From: Pacificimonas pallii
Lineage (GTDB): Bacteria; Pseudomonadota; Alphaproteobacteria; Sphingomonadales; Sphingomonadaceae
Direction: 5' to 3'
DNA length: 64,000 nt
Assembly: GCF_019204005.1 (NCBI RefSeq)
Contig: NZ_JAGSPA010000005.1
Location: 62,001-126,000 of the forward strand
Shown here: piece by piece, positions 34,738 to 45,119 of the stretch
Layout of the letters: the number at the start of each line of letters is the position of its first letter
Position numbering within the stretch: the first letter of the stretch is position 1
Program-made: the position numbers and the translations under genes
Notes under the pieces: generated by a model
Told to the model about the DNA's origin: nothing
The model's input: only the letters and a program-made list of their open reading frames with translations
The model's database searches: none

Positions 34738-37290
34738 CTAGAACTTCGTCCGCACCGTCAGGCCGTACATGCGCGGGTCCTGCGGGAAGGCGGAGCGCGA
34801 TCCCGAGCGCAGGACGGTATTGAACGTCACACCGCGCGTGATCTCGTTGGTCAGATTGGTGACCCACGCCTCCACAGCGAACAGGTCGTCCTGACTGCCG
34901 ATACCGGCGCGCAGATTGATCTTCACATTGCCGTCCTGCACGTCGAACGGCACCAGCGCCGTCGTGCCCACCTGGTCCGGCGTTGCCGCCAGCGCGCGCG
35001 CCTGTGTCGAGGTACGGCGGTCGCTTTCCATACGCAGCTGCCCGTTCAGGAAGAAGTCCAGATTGTCGCCAATGTCGCGGGCATAGGTGGCGCCTGCGAT
35101 GCCGACGAATTCAGGCGCGTTGGTCAGCGAGTTGCCGCATAGCGTGATGACATTGGGCGTCACCTGATCGCCCGCGCAGTCATCAGGATATCTGGCGTCC
35201 ACATAGGTCAGGCCGGCGTTGAACGTCAGCTCGTCGGTTGGACGGATATTCGCCTCGATCTCGATGCCCTTGGTGTTCGCCTTCGGAACGTTGAACGTCT
35301 GGAACTGCGCACCGGTGAATTCCAGAACCTGGAAATTCTTGAATTCCTCAAGGAACAGCGCGACGTTGAGCGTGACCGCATCGTCGATCAGACGCGCCTT
35401 CATGCCGACTTCATACGCATCCACCTCTTCGGAATCGAAGCGCGGATCGGCACCGCCGGCCGCGGCGGTCGAATCGAGGTTGAAGCCGCCCGACTTATAG
35501 CCATGCGTGAAGCTGGCATAGACGCTGACCGGCTCGTCAAACTCATAGGACACCTTGCCGGTGTAGATCAGTTCCGTATCGCTGAACGTGTCGTCGAACG
35601 GACGCGGCAGCGGGAACGGGTTGGCATCGCTGCCGATGGCCGGCGCGGTGAATGCGAAACAGCCAAGGCCGAAGACATTGCTCACCAGCGGCGCAGGCAC
35701 ATTGCCCGCGCCGATCGCTCCCAGGATTGCCGGGCAGAGCGGATTGTTGATTTCGGGCTGGAAAAAGGAGCCGTCCTTCGACTCATCGGAATAGCGCAGT
35801 CCGACGGTCAGTTTCAGCCCGTCGACGACCTCCAGCGAATTATGCGTGAAGAGCGACCAGCTTTTGCTCGACTGCGAATAGGCGTTCGATGCGGAAACGA
35901 CCGAAGGGTCGATGCCGCCCGACAGCACCGTCAGCGGGTTCGCGCCAAAGGCACCGCCCGTCGGCGCGAAGAAAAGCGCGCCAACCAGCTCGCCAAAATC
36001 CTCGCCAAGGTTGAACTTGGCGACCTGATCGATGCTTTCATCGGAATAATAACCGCCGACCAGCCATTCGAGCGCGCCGTCGAGAAATTCACCCTGCACA
36101 CGCAATTCATGCGTCATCGTGTCGATCTGCGTGTCGCCGCCCGACACGACATTGAACACATCGAGACCGGAGAAGTCAGAATCATACCCGTTATCGGCCC
36201 GGTATTCACGATATGAACCGATGTAGATAAGGTCCGCGAAATCCCCAAGCGGGACGCTGATCTCGCCAGTCACACCCCATTGGTCGATGTCGGCGACGGG
36301 CAGCGTGTTTGACGTCGAAATCAAATCGTCGAGGGCGCGCTGGGCGCCGCGCGTGTCGAACGCGGACACAGCCCGGTTTGGGGCGGCCATGCCGCCGCGC
36401 GCGCCAAGACCGACAGCCGCGAACAAATTGTTCGTTTCAACCGGCGATGCCAGCACCTCAATGGCCGCGCCAAATGACGCCGTGCTCTTGGAATAATCGG
36501 CGATCAGGCGTCCTTCGATACCGCCGGATGTCTCAAATCCGAGCTGACCGCGGACGAGATACTGGTCGACTTCGTTCGAATCGCCGAGGTCGTTGCCGTC
36601 ACGGTCGATGACGTCGATATAGCCATCGCGCGTGCGATAGGCGCCGGTCAGGCGCAGCGCCAGCGTGTCCTGCACGATTGGCACGTTGACCGCGCCCTGA
36701 ATGCTGATGTGATCGTAATTGCCGTAAGTCGCATTGGCGAAGCCGCCAAACTCGTTGAGGTCGGGACGGACATTCGTGATGTTCAGTGCACCAGCGGACG
36801 TGTTGCGACCGAACAGCGTGCCTTGCGGGCCGCGCAGAACCTCGACACGCTCAACATCGACAAACTCGCCAAGGGCGATACCCGGGCGCGACTGATACGC
36901 GCCGTCGATGAAGACGCCGACTGCGCTTTCAAACCCGATATTGTTCGACGTTGTACCGACGCCGCGAATGCGCAGAACAACGGTGCCGGAAGCGGTCTGC
37001 GCATTGGAGCTTGAGAAGCTCGGCGACACTTGCGTGATCTGCGTGACATTATCGACGCCCTGTCGCTCCAGCTGGACCGGCCCCACGGCGGTGACGGCGA
37101 TCGGCACATCCTGGATGTCCTGCGCGCGGCGGGTCGCTGTCACAATAATGACGTCATCGTCGGCGTCTTCTTCAGCAGCAGCGGCGGCGGTGCCGGTATC
37201 GGCGTCCTGCGCCATGACCATGGAGGACGACATCAGGGCAATGGAGGCCGCCGATGCAAGAGCGGCGGTACGCACAAATGCAGATCTCAT
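34738..37290 (-). CDS. TonB-dependent receptor
   Basis: Outer-membrane active transporter (850 aa). The ATG at 37290 has GGGAG 8 bp upstream; signal peptide ends VMAQ (about residue 28). TonB box DVIIVTATRRAQDIQDVPIA, plug domain with RIRGVGTTSNNIGFESAVG and FGRNTSAGALNI, then the barrel, ending VRTKF. The plug form (DIQDVPIAVTA...GPQGTLFGRNTSAG) is the large sphingomonad receptor group that takes up diverse organics, not classical siderophores. It is the 3'-most gene of a same-strand set with HupE, PpiC and DUF3604 genes, separated from hupE by 144 bp. Confidence 0.93.
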   Translation of the reverse strand: MRSAFVRTAALASAASIALMSSSMVMAQDADTGTAAAAAEEDADDDVIIVTATRRAQDIQDVPIAVTAVGPVQLERQGVDNVTQITQVSPSFSSSNAQTASGTVVLRIRGVGTTSNNIGFESAVGVFIDGAYQSRPGIALGEFVDVERVEVLRGPQGTLFGRNTSAGALNITNVRPDLNEFGGFANATYGNYDHISIQGAVNVPIVQDTLALRLTGAYRTRDGYIDVIDRDGNDLGDSNEVDQYLVRGQLGFETSGGIEGRLIADYSKSTASFGAAIEVLASPVETNNLFAAVGLGARGGMAAPNRAVSAFDTRGAQRALDDLISTSNTLPVADIDQWGVTGEISVPLGDFADLIYIGSYREYRADNGYDSDFSGLDVFNVVSGGDTQIDTMTHELRVQGEFLDGALEWLVGGYYSDESIDQVAKFNLGEDFGELVGALFFAPTGGAFGANPLTVLSGGIDPSVVSASNAYSQSSKSWSLFTHNSLEVVDGLKLTVGLRYSDESKDGSFFQPEINNPLCPAILGAIGAGNVPAPLVSNVFGLGCFAFTAPAIGSDANPFPLPRPFDDTFSDTELIYTGKVSYEFDEPVSVYASFTHGYKSGGFNLDSTAAAGGADPRFDSEEVDAYEVGMKARLIDDAVTLNVALFLEEFKNFQVLEFTGAQFQTFNVPKANTKGIEIEANIRPTDELTFNAGLTYVDARYPDDCAGDQVTPNVITLCGNSLTNAPEFVGIAGATYARDIGDNLDFFLNGQLRMESDRRTSTQARALAATPDQVGTTALVPFDVQDGNVKINLRAGIGSQDDLFAVEAWVTNLTNEITRGVTFNTVLRSGSRSAFPQDPRMYGLTVRTKF

Positions 37291-37434
37291 ATTCAAAACT
37301 CCCAAGGATGTGAAATGGGCGTTCTGACGCCGCCTCTAGCGAACGAGCCTATGCGGCTTTGGATAACAAAAAAAGAATTGGTGCCGTTATGTTCACGCGA
37401 TTGAGCGCATCAGGTGACATTTTTGCATCACCTG

Positions 37435-38424
37435 TCAGGACCGCCAGTATTGTAAGAACAAACGCTCAATCGTCCAGAATGCGCCAGCGATTCCAATGCA
37501 GTATGTCATCAGGAGCGTAGCGCCGCGGTGGAGCCGGTTACCGATATGGGCAACAAGGACAAGGATGAGCAGCAATCCTGCCACGAACAGCAATTGGCCG
37601 ATTTCGATGCCGATATTGAAGAAGATGAGGGCACTGGCCTCCTCACCCGCGGGCAGGCCGATTTCGGCGAGTGCGCCCGCGAAGCCCAGGCCGTGGACGA
37701 GCCCGATGCCGAAAATAATGGGCCAGGGATGGCGGGAGATCAGGCTGGGCCTGCCGCGCCGCGCACGCATGATCTCGGCCGCGATCATCAGAATGCTGGC
37801 GGCGATCATGATTTCGACCGGCCGGCCGGGCAGGCTGATCTGGCCGAGCGCCGACAGCGCAAGCGTGATGCTGTGCGCGGCGGTGAATGCGGTGGCGGCG
37901 ATCGCTATTCGCCGCCATCCGGCGAGCAGCAGGACGAGGCCCGCGACGAACAGCAGATGATCGGGGCCGAGCAGGATATGTTCGATCCCGAGGGCGAGAT
38001 AGCTGAACGCAGGCGACGCACGCGTCTGCGTCATGTCGAGATGCGCGGCGGCAGGTTTCAGGAGGGCGCTGCGCACCTCTCCACCGGGCGCGGTGACGCG
38101 CAGAAATACATCCGTGAGCGTGCGGTCGAGCCCGGCCACGCCGACGCTGGAGAGCGGCCGGGCGCAGTGGATCCGCCAGCGTTCGACGACGGCGCCAACC
38201 GCGCCCGCCTGACGCTTTGGAGAGACCGCTTCGCACGCCGGGCCGAATTCCGGTGTCAGGGACAGGCGGCGGCCATCGAGGACGGGCTGTTTCCACAGGA
38301 CATCATAAACGCCGTCCTGCGTCGCCGTGACCTCAAGATAGGCCGGGCGCACTTCATGCGCATGCGCGGCGGCAACGGCGGCCACCGCGAGGAGCGCCAT
38401 GGCCAGCCACCAGCGGACGATCAT
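37435..38424 (-). CDS. HupE/UreJ-like membrane protein with periplasmic N-terminal domain
   Basis: Membrane protein (329 aa). It has a signal peptide (ending AAAHAHE), a roughly 120-residue soluble domain, then from about residue 140 a six- or seven-helix domain with conserved His/Asp: LGIEHILLGPDHLLF, TAAHSITLALSALG, GLVHGLGFAGAL and FNIGIEIGQLLFV. These are the marks of HupE/UreJ, whose members carry nickel or other metals or act in maturation of metalloenzymes. No hydrogenase or urease genes are near, so the cargo differs or is unknown. It overlaps the isomerase gene by 4 bp. Confidence 0.85.
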   Translation of the reverse strand: MIVRWWLAMALLAVAAVAAAHAHEVRPAYLEVTATQDGVYDVLWKQPVLDGRRLSLTPEFGPACEAVSPKRQAGAVGAVVERWRIHCARPLSSVGVAGLDRTLTDVFLRVTAPGGEVRSALLKPAAAHLDMTQTRASPAFSYLALGIEHILLGPDHLLFVAGLVLLLAGWRRIAIAATAFTAAHSITLALSALGQISLPGRPVEIMIAASILMIAAEIMRARRGRPSLISRHPWPIIFGIGLVHGLGFAGALAEIGLPAGEEASALIFFNIGIEIGQLLFVAGLLLILVLVAHIGNRLHRGATLLMTYCIGIAGAFWTIERLFLQYWRS

Positions 38425-39242
38425 TCGGGCGCGCCGATCTCGACATCATAGCGCCCGACAATATCGGCGATCGCCGCCGCGTTGGCCTTTCGCTGCGCCT
38501 CTTCCTTCCAGGCCGAAATGACCCTGGTTTTTACCTCGTCGAGAGCCGGAACGCGGCCGGGGCTGCGGGCTTCGATGCGTATCAGATGAAGACCGAATGC
38601 CGAGCCGACGGGGGCGCTCCAGCCGTCACCTTCCACCGCGAACAGCGCCTGTGCGAACGGCTGACCGAACAGCTGTGCGAGCTGCGCCTGACCGATATTG
38701 GCATAGCTTCTTTGCAGCATGAACGGGTCGCCAAGCGTGCGCCATGGCGTGCCGTCCGCGAGCATATTGCGGGCGGCGTTCGCTTCTGCCTCGGCAGTGT
38801 CGCCGCGGCTGTCCGGGCTGAAATACACATGGCTGAAGCTGCGCGTCGGCCGCTCGGCAAAGCGGTCCGTGCGCGCCTCGTACCAGCGCCGAAGCTCGTC
38901 CTCCTCCGGCACTTCGATGTCCGCCAACCCCTCAACTGTCGCACGCATTTTCTGCGCCAGCCGTCTGCGGATGATGATGTCGTCCCGGTCGAGGCCGAGC
39001 GCCAGCGCCTCGCGCACCAGCGCCCGTTCCTCAACCTCTGCGGAAATAATGCCGCGCATGTCCGCTGGCGCGGGCAGGCGGCCCGCCTCTGCCGCCCAGA
39101 TACCGGCGAGGCGTTCCTGTTCGGCCGCACTGATGCGGATGGTCCGGTCGTCGCCCTGCGGCTGCCAGACGAGGAACAGCGCGAGCCCAAGCAGGAGGAA
39201 ATGAACCAGCGGCTCGCGCAGGAGCGCCCGCACCCGAGGCAT
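38421..39242 (-). CDS. Parvulin-type peptidyl-prolyl isomerase, membrane-anchored
   Basis: Periplasmic folding enzyme (273 aa). The ATG at 39242 gives a basic start and one membrane helix (about residues 13-30, HFLLLGLALFLVW). A SurA-like helical region follows, then a PpiC-type core from about 130 (RSFSHVYFSPDS, LADGTPWRTLGDPFM, FGQPFAQALFAV, GLHLIRIEARSPGRVP). It starts 10 bp after the DUF3604 stop and overlaps the HupE-like gene, so it is part of that operon and likely folds one of its exported products. Confidence 0.86.
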   Translation of the reverse strand: MPRVRALLREPLVHFLLLGLALFLVWQPQGDDRTIRISAAEQERLAGIWAAEAGRLPAPADMRGIISAEVEERALVREALALGLDRDDIIIRRRLAQKMRATVEGLADIEVPEEDELRRWYEARTDRFAERPTRSFSHVYFSPDSRGDTAEAEANAARNMLADGTPWRTLGDPFMLQRSYANIGQAQLAQLFGQPFAQALFAVEGDGWSAPVGSAFGLHLIRIEARSPGRVPALDEVKTRVISAWKEEAQRKANAAAIADIVGRYDVEIGAPE

Positions 39243-39252
39243 CAGCGCGCCA

Positions 39253-41151
39253 TCATCCGCGCGGGACGTACCAGATCGGGCTGGTCCATGCGCGTTCCTG
39301 AAGGGTCGGTGGCAGCGCGGGATTGGGCGGCGAGCCGTTGCGGATCGCATCCCATGTCGACCAGCGGCACGTGGGTACCTGAAGCACGCGGACATAATAG
39401 ACGGCGTTCTGGTTCACATCGAAATCGGGATCGCGCCACAGCACTTTCAGTTCCGCATCGCCGCCCTCGGCACTGACTGAACAATCGGCAAGGTCGAGCG
39501 TCGATGCGGTGGCGGGACAGCGGTTTGTCGCGCTGTCCACGGCGGCGCCATCGGCGCAGGCCGCGTCATAGACCCTTTCGTGCTTGCCTGGGCCGTCCGA
39601 CCAGATTTTGACGATCTGCAGTCGCTCCAGCGGCGCTTCGCCGGGATCGCGGACGGCCCAGGCAAGGAAGGCAGGGCTGGACCGGCCATCGCCGATCAGG
39701 TCGCCGCCCATCGGGACGCCGCGCGCATAGGCCTGTGATGTCAGGTCCGGCGCATCGACAATGTCGTCGGTCAGATCGAAGCCGCCGAACATGCGCACCT
39801 TTATGCGCGGCCCGGATGTCGCGAACGTCTCTTTCCGCCGCATGGCCGCGAAGATGGATTCCCGGCTATTCTCCTCTGCCCAGACACCCGCAAGACCCGA
39901 AGCGGCCCAGCGCGAAAACCAGTTGTCGGCATTGGGATCGAGGGTCACGCCCTCCCAAGTCTTCCTGCCATCGGGCGGCACCGACCCGCGCTGCACGGGC
40001 GACGCATCGAGAATGCCGACCTTGGACCACATCCGGCTCTCATCGAAGCTGCCGCCCGCGACATGGGTGTCGGACGAGGCAATGAGGCCGAAGCGATAGG
40101 GATTGCCCTTGCCCTGTTCGCCGAGCAGCAGGCCATTGCCATAAGCCTCGCGAACGAAGCCGCCCCTGGTTTTCGACACGGTGTCCGAACCGAGCAGCTT
40201 GTCATAGATTTCGAAATTCGCCCATTCGTCATTCGGGGACAGCGATGGATGGGTTTCCGATGTGCCCTTCACCTGCGTGATTTCGACGAGCGGCTCGTTG
40301 CGCATGCGCTGCTCCGCATATGCCGCGGTGAGCGGCGCACGGTCATAGGTGTCGAGCGCGAACATGCGGCCGTCGGACACGTTGCTGTTGTGCGGGATGG
40401 CAAGGCTTTCGTGGCCCTTGGCGCGCTCCGCGTCCATCCAGTCCCACAGGTCCTCGGGATTGGTGGAGTCAAGCGTTGCGAACGCCCGGTCGGGAGCCGT
40501 GCCCCTGAAGAATACATTTCGGTGCAGATTGCCGCCGCCAAAGCCGCTGTCGCCGTCGGAGGTCGTCACGGCGGTATATTCGAAACCGGCGAAGGTCGTC
40601 AGCCTGCCCGGCACGTAGTTTCTGTCGGCGGCCTCCACCGTGCGTGCCCAGGTCGACCGCATGACGGTTTCGTCGGCGGCACCCTTGATCGCAATGCCGC
40701 TCCTGACCGAGGCACCGACAGTCTGGAATGCCGCGCCGATCGCCGTGAGATCGGTGGAGAAGAGGCTTTGCGCGAGCGGAAGTTTCGACAGTTCGGTCGT
40801 GTCATCGTCCATCGCTGGAAGTATTCCGAGATAGGCCGCGTGATCCGTTACCGCGACAAAATCGAGCGGCGGACCGGAGAGGGACAGGTCATAGCCCGCC
40901 GGGTGCCGGATGGTCTCCCCGCGCGCGAACCGGTACACGTCGTCCGGCGTCGAGCGCACGTTGAAAATATAGGCGTCGAACGAATTCTTCGTATGAATAT
41001 GGAGGTCGCCGAAATAGGCGTTGCGGTCGGCATTATACCCCGCCGTCCTGATTTCGGCCGACGCGTTCGCCGGCGCGACATCCTCATTTCCATCAGTCGC
41101 GCCGCAGGCCGCCAGAAGCACCGCGGACGCCAGCAGGATTGCGCGTATCAT
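39253..41151 (-). CDS. DUF3604 lipoprotein (PHP-like metal-dependent hydrolase)
   Basis: Large exported lipoprotein (632 aa). GGGAGACGGGAC precedes the ATG at 41151, and the signal ends VLLAAC (Cys16). The DUF3604 domain begins with YFGDLHIHTKNSFDAY and goes on with FVAVTDHAAYLG, SLAIPHNSNVSDG and IASSDTHVAGG: His/Asp groups set as in PHP phosphoesterases and amidohydrolases, so it is very likely a metal-dependent hydrolase. Its substrate has not been described to my knowledge. It heads an operon with the isomerase and HupE-like genes and lies in line with a TonB-dependent receptor. Confidence 0.88.
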   Translation of the reverse strand: MIRAILLASAVLLAACGATDGNEDVAPANASAEIRTAGYNADRNAYFGDLHIHTKNSFDAYIFNVRSTPDDVYRFARGETIRHPAGYDLSLSGPPLDFVAVTDHAAYLGILPAMDDDTTELSKLPLAQSLFSTDLTAIGAAFQTVGASVRSGIAIKGAADETVMRSTWARTVEAADRNYVPGRLTTFAGFEYTAVTTSDGDSGFGGGNLHRNVFFRGTAPDRAFATLDSTNPEDLWDWMDAERAKGHESLAIPHNSNVSDGRMFALDTYDRAPLTAAYAEQRMRNEPLVEITQVKGTSETHPSLSPNDEWANFEIYDKLLGSDTVSKTRGGFVREAYGNGLLLGEQGKGNPYRFGLIASSDTHVAGGSFDESRMWSKVGILDASPVQRGSVPPDGRKTWEGVTLDPNADNWFSRWAASGLAGVWAEENSRESIFAAMRRKETFATSGPRIKVRMFGGFDLTDDIVDAPDLTSQAYARGVPMGGDLIGDGRSSPAFLAWAVRDPGEAPLERLQIVKIWSDGPGKHERVYDAACADGAAVDSATNRCPATASTLDLADCSVSAEGGDAELKVLWRDPDFDVNQNAVYYVRVLQVPTCRWSTWDAIRNGSPPNPALPPTLQERAWTSPIWYVPRG

Positions 41152-41230
41152 GTCCCGTCTCCCCCCCGGTTTTTTCACGATCGCAGCATAAATAGATCTG
41201 GTCTGAAAGAAACCTGTGAGAGAAGAGTGG

Positions 41231-42187
41231 TTAAAAGGCGGTGCGGAATGCGGCGATGAAGCGGGGAAGATCGCCCTCCGGCAGGTGATTGATGCCCGCC
41301 GCACCGGCGCGCCCGCCGCCCGTTTCGAATTGCAGACAAAGCCGGTCCGCGCCGTCCCGGCGCGCCACGGGTGCGCGGACGCTGACGAGATAGCCGCCCT
41401 CTGGCCGGTCCGTCAGGATGGCATGCGCGCGCTCTGGATGGTCCTGTGCGATGGCGTTGCCATAGACACCCGACACGCGCCGCGAAGCCGCCGTGTCCGG
41501 CAGGTGCAGGATGAGGCCTTCGGGCGCCGCGTCGATGATATCGGCATGTTCCGCGGCGGCCATGTCCGCCTTGTAGCCCTCTTCGAGGACGGCGAAGATA
41601 TCGGCGCTTTCGCTCAGGAAACCGAGCGGCGACGCATGCCTGACGAGGTTGAGATAGAGCGCGTCGGGCGCAAAATGCAGGTCGCTTGTCGCGGTGCCGT
41701 AGCCATTATAGTTGATCAGCGTCCCCAGCCGTTCGAGCCGCCTGGTATCCGCCGCGCCGAGCCCTGCGGATGCCGCCAGGTCGAGGGCGACCGCGGACAG
41801 GCTGTCTCCAAACGCAGCGGTGATCGCCCATAAATGGCTGCTCCCCCCAAGCAGCCTGTCGACGATAAGCGACGTGCAGATGCGCGCGTCCGTATCGATG
41901 TGCGCCGTGAGGGCGGGGTGCTCGGGGATATCGCCCGCATTGTGATGGTCGGCGTAGAACACGTCGGCCCCGGCGGCGAGGGCCGCGGCGAGCGCGGCCG
42001 CATTGTTGCGCATGGACACATCAAGGACGGTGATGCGGTCGCCTGCCCTTGCCTTCACGCGCTGAAGCAGGGAAATGTCGCGCTTTACGCCGGTAATCAG
42101 CGTGGTTTCGCGCGGCATGGCAAGGCGAAGCTGCACCAGGGCGCAGATGCCGTCGGCATCGCCGTTGAAAACGTCGTAGTCAGCCAT
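41231..42187 (-). CDS. DHH family phosphoesterase
   Basis: DHH-superfamily enzyme (318 aa) with motif I FNGDADGICALVQ (residues 8-20), Asp motif VLDVSMRNN, motif III FYADHHNAGD and a C-terminal DHHA1-like part ending GGGRAGAAGINHLP. Such enzymes cleave phosphodiesters or 3'-phosphates with manganese. It lies 11 bp after cysNC on the same strand. NrnA, a related DHH protein, removes the 3'-phosphate from PAP, the by-product of sulfate reduction, so a PAP phosphatase role is a good hypothesis; no cysQ is seen. Not tested. Confidence 0.87.
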   Translation of the reverse strand: MADYDVFNGDADGICALVQLRLAMPRETTLITGVKRDISLLQRVKARAGDRITVLDVSMRNNAAALAAALAAGADVFYADHHNAGDIPEHPALTAHIDTDARICTSLIVDRLLGGSSHLWAITAAFGDSLSAVALDLAASAGLGAADTRRLERLGTLINYNGYGTATSDLHFAPDALYLNLVRHASPLGFLSESADIFAVLEEGYKADMAAAEHADIIDAAPEGLILHLPDTAASRRVSGVYGNAIAQDHPERAHAILTDRPEGGYLVSVRAPVARRDGADRLCLQFETGGGRAGAAGINHLPEGDLPRFIAAFRTAF

Positions 42188-42198
42188 GCCGCGCCGCC

Positions 42199-44127
42199 CT
42201 ATTCGCCGCTGAGGAAACCGGCGCGTTCCAGATAGGCGACGATCGTCTCAGCCGCGTCCTCGGCGGACATCCGCGCCGTGTTGACGCGGATTTCAGGGTC
42301 GAGCGGGTCTTCATAAGCACTGTCGATGCCGGTGAAATTCTTGATCTTGCCAGCGCGTGCCTTTGCGTAGAGACCCTTCACATCGCGGGCCTCGGCAACC
42401 GCAAGCGGCGTGTCGACATGGATTTCGATGAACTCACCCTCGGCCATCATGCCGCGCGCGATCTGGCGTTCCGTCCGGAACGGCGAGATGAAACTGACGA
42501 GGGTGATGAGGCCGGCGTCGGCCATCAGCTTCGCCGTCTCCGACACGCGGCGGATATTCTCGACACGGTCGGCATCGGTGAAGCCCAGATCCTTGTTCAG
42601 ACCATGGCGGACATTGTCGCCGTCCAGGATATAGGTGTGACGGCCCATATCATAGAGCCGTCGTTCGACGAGGTTCGCGATGGTCGATTTGCCCGATCCG
42701 CTGAGGCCCGTAAACCACAGGACCGCAGATCGCTGGTGCTTTTGCCGGGCGCGCTCGGCGCGGCCGACGTTCAGATCCTGCCAGACCACATTCGCAGCGC
42801 GGCGCAGCGAGAAATCGAGCATGCCCGCGCCGACAGTCTCGTTCGTCTGGCGGTCGATCAGGATGAAACTGCCGGTGCGGCGGTTCTTCGCATAAGGGTC
42901 GAAGGCGATGGGCTGGGCGAGTGAAAGATTGCACACGCCGACTTCGTTCAGTTCCAGGGTCTTTCCGGCGCGTTTGCTAAAATCGTTCACGTCCACCTTG
43001 TGCTTTAGCGCGCTGACCGACGCGCCGACGGTTTTGTTGCCGGTTCGGAGACGATATTGGCGGCCGGGCAGCAGTTCCTTCTCCGCCATCCAGAGCAGTT
43101 TCGCCCGGAACTGGTCCGATTGTTCCGCCGGGTGGTCCTTGTCGCAGATGATGTCGCCGCGGCTCGAATCGATTTCATCCTCAAGCACGATGGTGACAGC
43201 CTGTTCCCGTACGGCGCGCGGCAGGTCGCCGTCGAATGTCGAGATCGACTTCACCTTGCTGCGCTTGCCCGACGGGATGGTGATGATTTCATCGCCCGGC
43301 GCGATGCTGCCCGAAGCGACGGTGCCGGCAAATCCGCGAAAGTCGAGATTGGGCCTGTTCACCCATTGCACCGGCAGACGGAAGGGCGCGTCGTCCTCGG
43401 TCTGAAGAATGTCCACGGTTTCAAGATATTCCAGCAATGCTGGGCCGGTGTACCAGGGCATGGCGGCGCTTTTTTCGGTGACATTGTCGCCCGTGAGCGC
43501 GCTCATCGGAATGGCGGTGATGTCGCCAAAGCCCAGCCCGTCGCCGAACCTGCGAAACTCTGCCTCGATCTCGTGGAGACGGGCTTCCGACCAGTCCACC
43601 AGGTCCATCTTGTTCACCGCGACGGCGACGTGCCGGATGCCCAGCAGCGATGCGATGAACGCGTGGCGGCGGGTCTGCACCTGAACACCGTGACGCGCGT
43701 CGATCAGGATGATGGCGACGTCGGCGGTTGATGCCCCGGTCGCCATATTGCGGGTATATTGTTCATGCCCCGGCGTATCGGCGACGATGAACTTGCGCTT
43801 TTCGGTCGAGAAGAAGCGGTAGGCGACATCGATGGTGATGCCCTGTTCACGCTCCGCGGCGAGACCGTCGACAAGAAGCGCCAGATCAGGCGCTTCGCCG
43901 GTCGTGCCGACGCGCCTTGAATCCTGCTCGACCGCCGCAAGCTGATCCTCGTAGATCATCTTGGTATCGTAGAGCAGACGGCCGATCAGCGTGGATTTGC
44001 CATCGTCGACGCTGCCGCAGGTGAGGAAACGGAGCAGGTCCTTATTCTCATGCGTCTCGAGATAGGCGAGGATGTCGGCGGCGATCGCCGCATCGGGGGC
44101 GTAGGAAGAGGAACCCTGGTCAGTCAT
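42199..44127 (-). CDS. cysNC: Bifunctional sulfate adenylyltransferase subunit 1 / APS kinase
   Basis: Fusion of CysN, the GTPase subunit of ATP sulfurylase, and CysC, the APS kinase (642 aa). GTPase motifs: GSVDDGKST (near residue 38), DTPGHEQY and NKMD. The CysC part begins at about residue 445, with P-loop GLSGSGKST and the segment [15 protein letters not shown]. Together they turn sulfate into APS and PAPS for cysteine synthesis or sulfation. The start overlaps the cysD stop (TGATG). Confidence 0.97.
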   Translation of the reverse strand: MTDQGSSSYAPDAAIAADILAYLETHENKDLLRFLTCGSVDDGKSTLIGRLLYDTKMIYEDQLAAVEQDSRRVGTTGEAPDLALLVDGLAAEREQGITIDVAYRFFSTEKRKFIVADTPGHEQYTRNMATGASTADVAIILIDARHGVQVQTRRHAFIASLLGIRHVAVAVNKMDLVDWSEARLHEIEAEFRRFGDGLGFGDITAIPMSALTGDNVTEKSAAMPWYTGPALLEYLETVDILQTEDDAPFRLPVQWVNRPNLDFRGFAGTVASGSIAPGDEIITIPSGKRSKVKSISTFDGDLPRAVREQAVTIVLEDEIDSSRGDIICDKDHPAEQSDQFRAKLLWMAEKELLPGRQYRLRTGNKTVGASVSALKHKVDVNDFSKRAGKTLELNEVGVCNLSLAQPIAFDPYAKNRRTGSFILIDRQTNETVGAGMLDFSLRRAANVVWQDLNVGRAERARQKHQRSAVLWFTGLSGSGKSTIANLVERRLYDMGRHTYILDGDNVRHGLNKDLGFTDADRVENIRRVSETAKLMADAGLITLVSFISPFRTERQIARGMMAEGEFIEIHVDTPLAVAEARDVKGLYAKARAGKIKNFTGIDSAYEDPLDPEIRVNTARMSAEDAAETIVAYLERAGFLSGE

Positions 44128-45050
44128 CAGAAATATCCCTCCGCCTTCTTGGCTTCCATGGAGGCGCCCGCATCGGCGTCGATGACCCGGCCCTGACGCT
44201 CCGAAGTGGTGGTCAGGAGCATTTCCTGGATGACATCGGTCAGGCTGGTCGCCTCGCTTTCGACCGCCCCCGTCAGCGGGTAGCAGCCGAGCGTGCGGAA
44301 GCGGACCATTTTCTCCTCGGGAACTTCACCCTCGTTCATGGGAATGCGGTCGTCGTCGACCATGATGAGCACGCCGTCGCGTTCCACGACCGGGCGTTTC
44401 GCGGCCAGGTACAGGGACGGGAGCGGGATCCCTTCCTTGTGAATATATTGCCAGATATCGAGCTCGGTCCAGTTCGAGATCGGGAACACGCGCATGCTCT
44501 CACCCTTGGCGACCTGCGTGTTGTAGATGTTCCAGAGTTCGGGCCGCTGGTTCTTCGGGTCCCAGCGGTGCTGCGCGGAGCGGAAGGAAAAGACGCGTTC
44601 TTTCGCGCGGCTCTTTTCCTCATCGCGGCGCGCACCGCCAAATGCCGCGTCAAAGCCGTAATGATCAAGAGCCTGTTTCAGCGCCTGTGTTTTCATGATG
44701 TCGGTATGCACGGCGCTGCCATGCGTGAACGGGCCGATACCCTCGCGCAGGCCGTCCTGATTTTGCCACACCAGCAGTTCCATGTTGACGCGCCTCGCCT
44801 CCGCGTCGCGAAAGGCGATCATTTCGCGGAATTTCCAGCCGGTATCGACATGCATGAGCGGGAAGGGCGGCGTGGAGGGATAAAAGGCCTTCATGGCGAG
44901 ATGCAGCATCACGGCGCTGTCCTTGCCCACCGAATAGAGCATGACAGGCTTTTCGCATGTCGCGGCAACCTCGCGCATGATGTGAATGCTCTCCGCCTCA
45001 AGGCGGTCGAGGTGCGTCAGGCGTGCGATATGATCATCTTTGCTGGGCAT
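44127..45050 (-). CDS. cysD: Sulfate adenylyltransferase subunit 2
   Basis: Catalytic subunit of ATP sulfurylase (307 aa), PP-loop family. The PP motif [10 protein letters not shown] lies near residue 40, and other family blocks are [27 protein letters not shown] and [14 protein letters not shown]. First gene of the cysD-cysNC-DHH operon. Confidence 0.97.
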   Translation of the reverse strand: MPSKDDHIARLTHLDRLEAESIHIMREVAATCEKPVMLYSVGKDSAVMLHLAMKAFYPSTPPFPLMHVDTGWKFREMIAFRDAEARRVNMELLVWQNQDGLREGIGPFTHGSAVHTDIMKTQALKQALDHYGFDAAFGGARRDEEKSRAKERVFSFRSAQHRWDPKNQRPELWNIYNTQVAKGESMRVFPISNWTELDIWQYIHKEGIPLPSLYLAAKRPVVERDGVLIMVDDDRIPMNEGEVPEEKMVRFRTLGCYPLTGAVESEATSLTDVIQEMLLTTTSERQGRVIDADAGASMEAKKAEGYF

Positions 45051-45119
45051 GAAGGCGTCTTACGAGGAGACTCTTACTGAAACCAACATGAAAACCTATG
45101 GCGCGGAAAACCGTGCGTA

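Noticed and set aside
37435-38424. HupE-like protein as sign of hydrogenase or urease
   Set aside because: No hup, hyp or ure genes in the window; the added periplasmic domain marks the other HupE/UreJ subgroup.
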